From Planctomycetota bacterium (GTDB lineage: Bacteria; Planctomycetota; UBA1135; UBA2386), in NCBI GenBank assembly GCA_016793305.1, contig JAEUHU010000043.1, positions 1 through 6,917 of the forward strand: a DNA stretch of 6,917 nucleotides, read 5' to 3'. The notes below the pieces were generated by a model. The model did not search any database. It saw nothing but the letters and a program-made list of their open reading frames with translations, and was not told the DNA's origin. The position numbers and the translations under genes are program-made. Shown one piece after another: positions 4,804 to 6,917 of the stretch. Positions within the stretch are counted from its first letter, which is position 1; each line of letters begins with the position of its first letter.

Positions 4804-6306
4804 ATGACCACCGCACTCTCCTCGCTGCTACTCTCCGTGCTCGCCGTGCCCCAGGACCCGACCCAGCTCGCGAGCACTGCCACCCAAGGCCTCGGCATCG
4901 CCGCCTACCGCCAGCTCGCCGCCGCGGCCCCCGACGCCAACCTGTGCTGGTCGCCGTGGTCGGTCGCCACCGCCCTGGCGATGACCGCCGAAGGCGCGCG
5001 CGGCGAAACGGCGGCCGGCATGCGCGCCGTGCTGCACGTTCCGGACGGCCCGTTCGCCGCCGTGCACGCGTCGTTCGCCGCCCTGCAGCAACGGCTCACC
5101 GAAGGCGGCGGCGACGTGTCCCCGGCTGCTCGGCAGAAGATCGCGGCCTTGCGCGAGCAGCTGGACGAGCAGAACAAGGCAGCGGAGGCGGCCATGCACG
5201 CCGGCGACTACAAACAGGCGTCCGACGCCAGTGATCGCGCCAGGGCCACCGCCAAGGAACTGAACGCCCTGCTGGCCACCGCCGACTGCTACGAGCTCAC
5301 CGCCGCCAACGCGCTGTGGTGCGAACGCAGCGCCCCCCTGCTGCCGGACTTCCTCGCCGCTCTCGACCACCACTACGGCACCGGCGGCGCCAACCTCGTC
5401 GACTTCCTCGGCAGCCCCGAAGGCGCCCGCACGACGATCAACGACTGGGTCGCCGGGCGCACGCAACAGCACATCCGCGACCTGATCCCAGCCGGCTGCA
5501 TCACTACCGACACGCGGCTCGTGCTGACCAATGCCGTGTGGTTCCGCGGCGCGTGGCAGGAGCCGTTCGAGCCGAGCCAGACGACGAACGCGGTCTTCAC
5601 CGGCCCATCCGGTGCCACCCGCACGGTGCGCCTGATGCACGATGGCTGGCGCGACGGCGTTCCCTACGCCGCGTTCACCGGCACCGGCGAGTTCTTCGCG
5701 ACGCCGGCCAAGGTGCCCGCCATCGGCAAGAGCCCGGTGCCCACCTATCCCGACGACGACGGCTTCCAGATCGTCGAGCTGCCCTACAAGGGCGGCGACC
5801 TGGCGATGGTCGTGATGCTGCCGCGCCGCCACGACCGCCTCGCCGTGCTCGAGTCGCTGCTGAGCCCCGAACGCCTGCAGGGCTGGCTCGCGCGCCTCGA
5901 TCGTCGCACCGTCGACACGGCGCTGCCGCGCTGGCGCCAGCGTTCGCAGCTGCAGCTCGGCAGCCCCCTGCGCTCCCTCGGCATGGCGCGCGCGTTCGCG
6001 CCGCCGACGGCCGACGGCGGCGCGCAGTTCGAGGGCATGAACGGCGCCACGGACGTCGCCCACAGGCTGTTCGTCGGCGAAGCCGTGCACCAGGCGTTCG
6101 TCGAGGTCACTGAAGAAGGCACCGAAGCCGCAGCGGCGACGGCGGTCGTCATGGCGCCCGGCGCCGAAGCACCCCGGGCCGTCGAGATGGTGCCGTTCAA
6201 GCCGGTGTTCCGCGCCGACCGCCCGTTCGTCTACCTGATCCGCGACACGCGGAGCGGGGCGGTGCTGTTCTTCGGGCGCGTGCTCGATCCGACGCGCGAG
6301 GTTTGA
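4804..6306 (+). CDS. Exported serpin (serine/cysteine protease inhibitor)
   Basis: Serpins trap target proteases by a loop-insertion suicide mechanism. Family marks: SPWSVATALAMTAEGARGET (50-69), LTAANALWCERS (165-176), the INDWVAGRTQQHIRDLI block (212-228), VLTNAVWFRGAWQEPFE (240-256), FQIVELPYKGGDLAMVVMLP (321-340), the hinge EEGTEAAAAT (437-446) and the C-terminal strand FRADRPFVYLIRD (469-481) with LFFGRVLDP. The small-residue hinge (P15 Gly439, P14 Thr440, then Ala) indicates an inhibitory serpin. A short hydrophobic leader (2-15) supports export. Compared with the usual length near 380 residues, two insertions explain the 500: a charged helical hairpin (about 103-158) and a Pro/Gly-rich loop (about 289-317). 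The reactive loop is longer than usual; counting from the hinge puts P1 near Gly453, while Arg458 is the only basic residue. ATG 4804 is chosen; ATG 4765 would add 13 Pro-rich residues with one Arg. Confidence 0.93.
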   Translation: MTTALSSLLLSVLAVPQDPTQLASTATQGLGIAAYRQLAAAAPDANLCWSPWSVATALAMTAEGARGETAAGMRAVLHVPDGPFAAVHASFAALQQRLTEGGGDVSPAARQKIAALREQLDEQNKAAEAAMHAGDYKQASDASDRARATAKELNALLATADCYELTAANALWCERSAPLLPDFLAALDHHYGTGGANLVDFLGSPEGARTTINDWVAGRTQQHIRDLIPAGCITTDTRLVLTNAVWFRGAWQEPFEPSQTTNAVFTGPSGATRTVRLMHDGWRDGVPYAAFTGTGEFFATPAKVPAIGKSPVPTYPDDDGFQIVELPYKGGDLAMVVMLPRRHDRLAVLESLLSPERLQGWLARLDRRTVDTALPRWRQRSQLQLGSPLRSLGMARAFAPPTADGGAQFEGMNGATDVAHRLFVGEAVHQAFVEVTEEGTEAAAATAVVMAPGAEAPRAVEMVPFKPVFRADRPFVYLIRDTRSGAVLFFGRVLDPTREV

Positions 6307-6308
6307 GC

Positions 6309-6328
6309 GCTCGAGCCCGAGGTCGAGC
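6309..6328. repeat. Inverted repeat after the serpin stop
   Basis: GCTCGA (6309-6314) pairs with TCGAGC (6323-6328) across 8 bases, starting 3 bases after the serpin stop. No T-run follows. It is a weak candidate for transcript-end structure between convergent genes. Confidence 0.25.
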
Positions 6329-6374
6329 AGCCACGGCGATCCGTCAGCAACCGAACGGACTCGGCGACCAACTC

Positions 6375-6390
6375 GGCGAGCGGCCTCGCC
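6375..6390. terminator. Short hairpin between convergent genes
   Basis: GGCGAG (6375-6380), loop CGGC, CTCGCC (6385-6390) is a perfect 6-bp stem in the 120-base gap between the serpin and the small minus-strand gene. Its position suits a bidirectional terminator, but there is no T-run on either side. Confidence 0.3.
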
Positions 6391-6426
6391 CTCGGCTCGG
6401 CGGCCTGATTCGCCCGTGGCAGGGCA

Positions 6427-6789
6427 TCACGAATCCGAAACGACGATGCGGATCGACGCAGCAGCGAGCAGGTCGTCGATCCAGACCTTCGCACGAACCT
6501 TGCCTCTGCCCACTGGTACCTCCGTCAACACCTCGTTGAAGACGTTCACCAGGTTCAAGACTCCTCGCGGAGCATCCAGTAGCGCCTCGAACGTGCATGG
6601 GTCTGCCCCCTGCGTCGACACCCTCTCGAGCACGATTCGTACGTTCCCCTCCTCCCCGTGGAGCGCCTTGACGGCGATGCACGACCCGGTCGAGAACACC
6701 GGAGACTCCGACCATTCCGGCACCTGACCCGATGCCACGTCCATGAGGAAGACGAGGCCGTTCGGAAGTGCGACAGCGAGTTCGATCAT
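6427..6789 (-). CDS. Small acidic hypothetical protein
   Basis: I do not recognise this 120-residue protein. It begins MIELAVALPNGLVFLMDV, has no signal peptide and no membrane span, and alternates short beta-type hydrophobic stretches (AVALPNGLVFLMDV, SCIAVKALHG, VRIVLERVST) with a helical part around ALLDAPRGVLNLVNVFNEVL, ending in a strand-like RAKVWIDDLL and IRIVVSDS. By count it is net acidic (about 15 Asp/Glu to 9 Lys/Arg). ATG 6789 lies 7 bases after the stop of the gene upstream on the same strand, so translation is probably coupled; a GTG at 6807 would overlap that gene by 11 bases and is the alternative. The compact, acidic form directly behind another gene is typical of immunity or chaperone partners, but this is inference from layout only. 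Confidence 0.75.
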   Translation of the reverse strand: MIELAVALPNGLVFLMDVASGQVPEWSESPVFSTGSCIAVKALHGEEGNVRIVLERVSTQGADPCTFEALLDAPRGVLNLVNVFNEVLTEVPVGRGKVRAKVWIDDLLAAASIRIVVSDS

Positions 6790-6796
6790 CCGCCAA

Positions 6797-6917
6797 TCAG
6801 GGACCACGGTCGTAGGGATACTCGACGTCCTTCGGCCAAGCTGCCCGGCCTTCGAACCAAGCCCGATGCCCTAGCTTGACCGCTCCCTCGAACGGCGGAG
6901 AAACACGATACGAAGGG
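6797..6917 (-). CDS. C-terminal end of an unidentified protein (partial)
   Basis: The last 39 codons of a minus-strand gene are visible, running off the right edge; the stop is TGA at 6797-6799. The tail is aromatic and well-formed: PPFEGAVKLGHRAWFEGRAA followed by WPKDVEYPYDRGP. Two competing frames in this stretch read as Arg/Ser-rich strings, which favours this one. The gene is followed closely by the small acidic gene at 6427-6789 and likely forms an operon with it. No family can be assigned from 39 residues; a basic, Trp/Tyr-rich tail of this kind would fit, among other things, an enzyme or toxin domain. Confidence 0.6.
   Translation of the reverse strand, partial: PSYRVSPPFEGAVKLGHRAWFEGRAAWPKDVEYPYDRGP

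Noticed and set aside
3825..4898. Antisense 357-codon open frame spanning three plus-strand genes
   Set aside because: It covers the ends of two genes and the start of a third, with low-complexity composition; a GC artefact.
4828..6090. A 420-codon open frame antisense to the serpin
   Set aside because: It is the reverse-complement shadow of a high-GC gene: Gly/Arg/Val-rich, no motif, and the sense strand encodes an unmistakable serpin.
6344..6796. 150-codon minus-strand frame overlapping the small acidic gene
   Set aside because: Its translation is Arg/Gly-rich, while the competing frame gives a regular alternating hydrophobic protein coupled to the upstream gene.
1..6917. CRISPR array, tRNA, rRNA, insertion sequence or att site
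   Set aside because: No regularly spaced repeats, no cloverleaf or rRNA-like segment, no transposase or integrase and no long terminal inverted repeats were seen on reading both strands.

Overview
This is a GC-rich window with several proteins that look exported or membrane-bound: a secreted penicillin-binding-protein-like serine hydrolase, a membrane-anchored small protein and a secreted serpin. Recognisable Shine-Dalgarno sites are scarce. This fits a high-GC planctomycete or a similar environmental bacterium (Acidobacteriota or Myxococcota are alternatives). No rRNA, tRNA or marker gene is present, so the lineage is an inference.

Layout, left to right. Positions 1-395 hold no convincing gene, only a GC-rich inverted repeat and, at the right end, a plausible promoter. 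Next comes a small DNA-binding protein (396-755, +) with a helix-turn-helix between two AT-hook-like GRP motifs. Facing it is a DUF6236-family protein (850-1962, -) with a good ribosome binding site and a hydrophobic hairpin near its C-terminus. The gap 1963-2596 carries the DUF6236 promoter region, a 10-bp inverted repeat, a possible decayed gene, a 17-bp tandem duplication and a perfect 17-nt palindrome just before the next start codon.

Three plus-strand genes follow: the serine hydrolase (2597-4015), whose catalytic serine is replaced by proline; a two-helix membrane protein with a cytosolic domain resembling an acyl carrier protein but lacking the phosphopantetheine serine (4092-4643); and an exported serpin with an intact inhibitory hinge and two unusual insertions (4804-6306). 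A perfect 8-bp-stem hairpin lies between the last two. On the minus strand at the right edge, a partial gene (6797 to beyond 6917) is followed 7 bases later by a small acidic protein of unknown function (6427-6789), apparently translationally coupled to it.

How the genes work together: no shared pathway is visible. The hydrolase, the membrane protein and the serpin all act at or outside the cell envelope and may be co-transcribed in part. The right-edge pair has the layout of an effector with its partner protein, but this cannot be shown from the part seen. Three proteins keep a recognisable fold with an altered key element: the hydrolase nucleophile, the carrier serine and the serpin loop and insertions. 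That is the most distinctive feature of the window.
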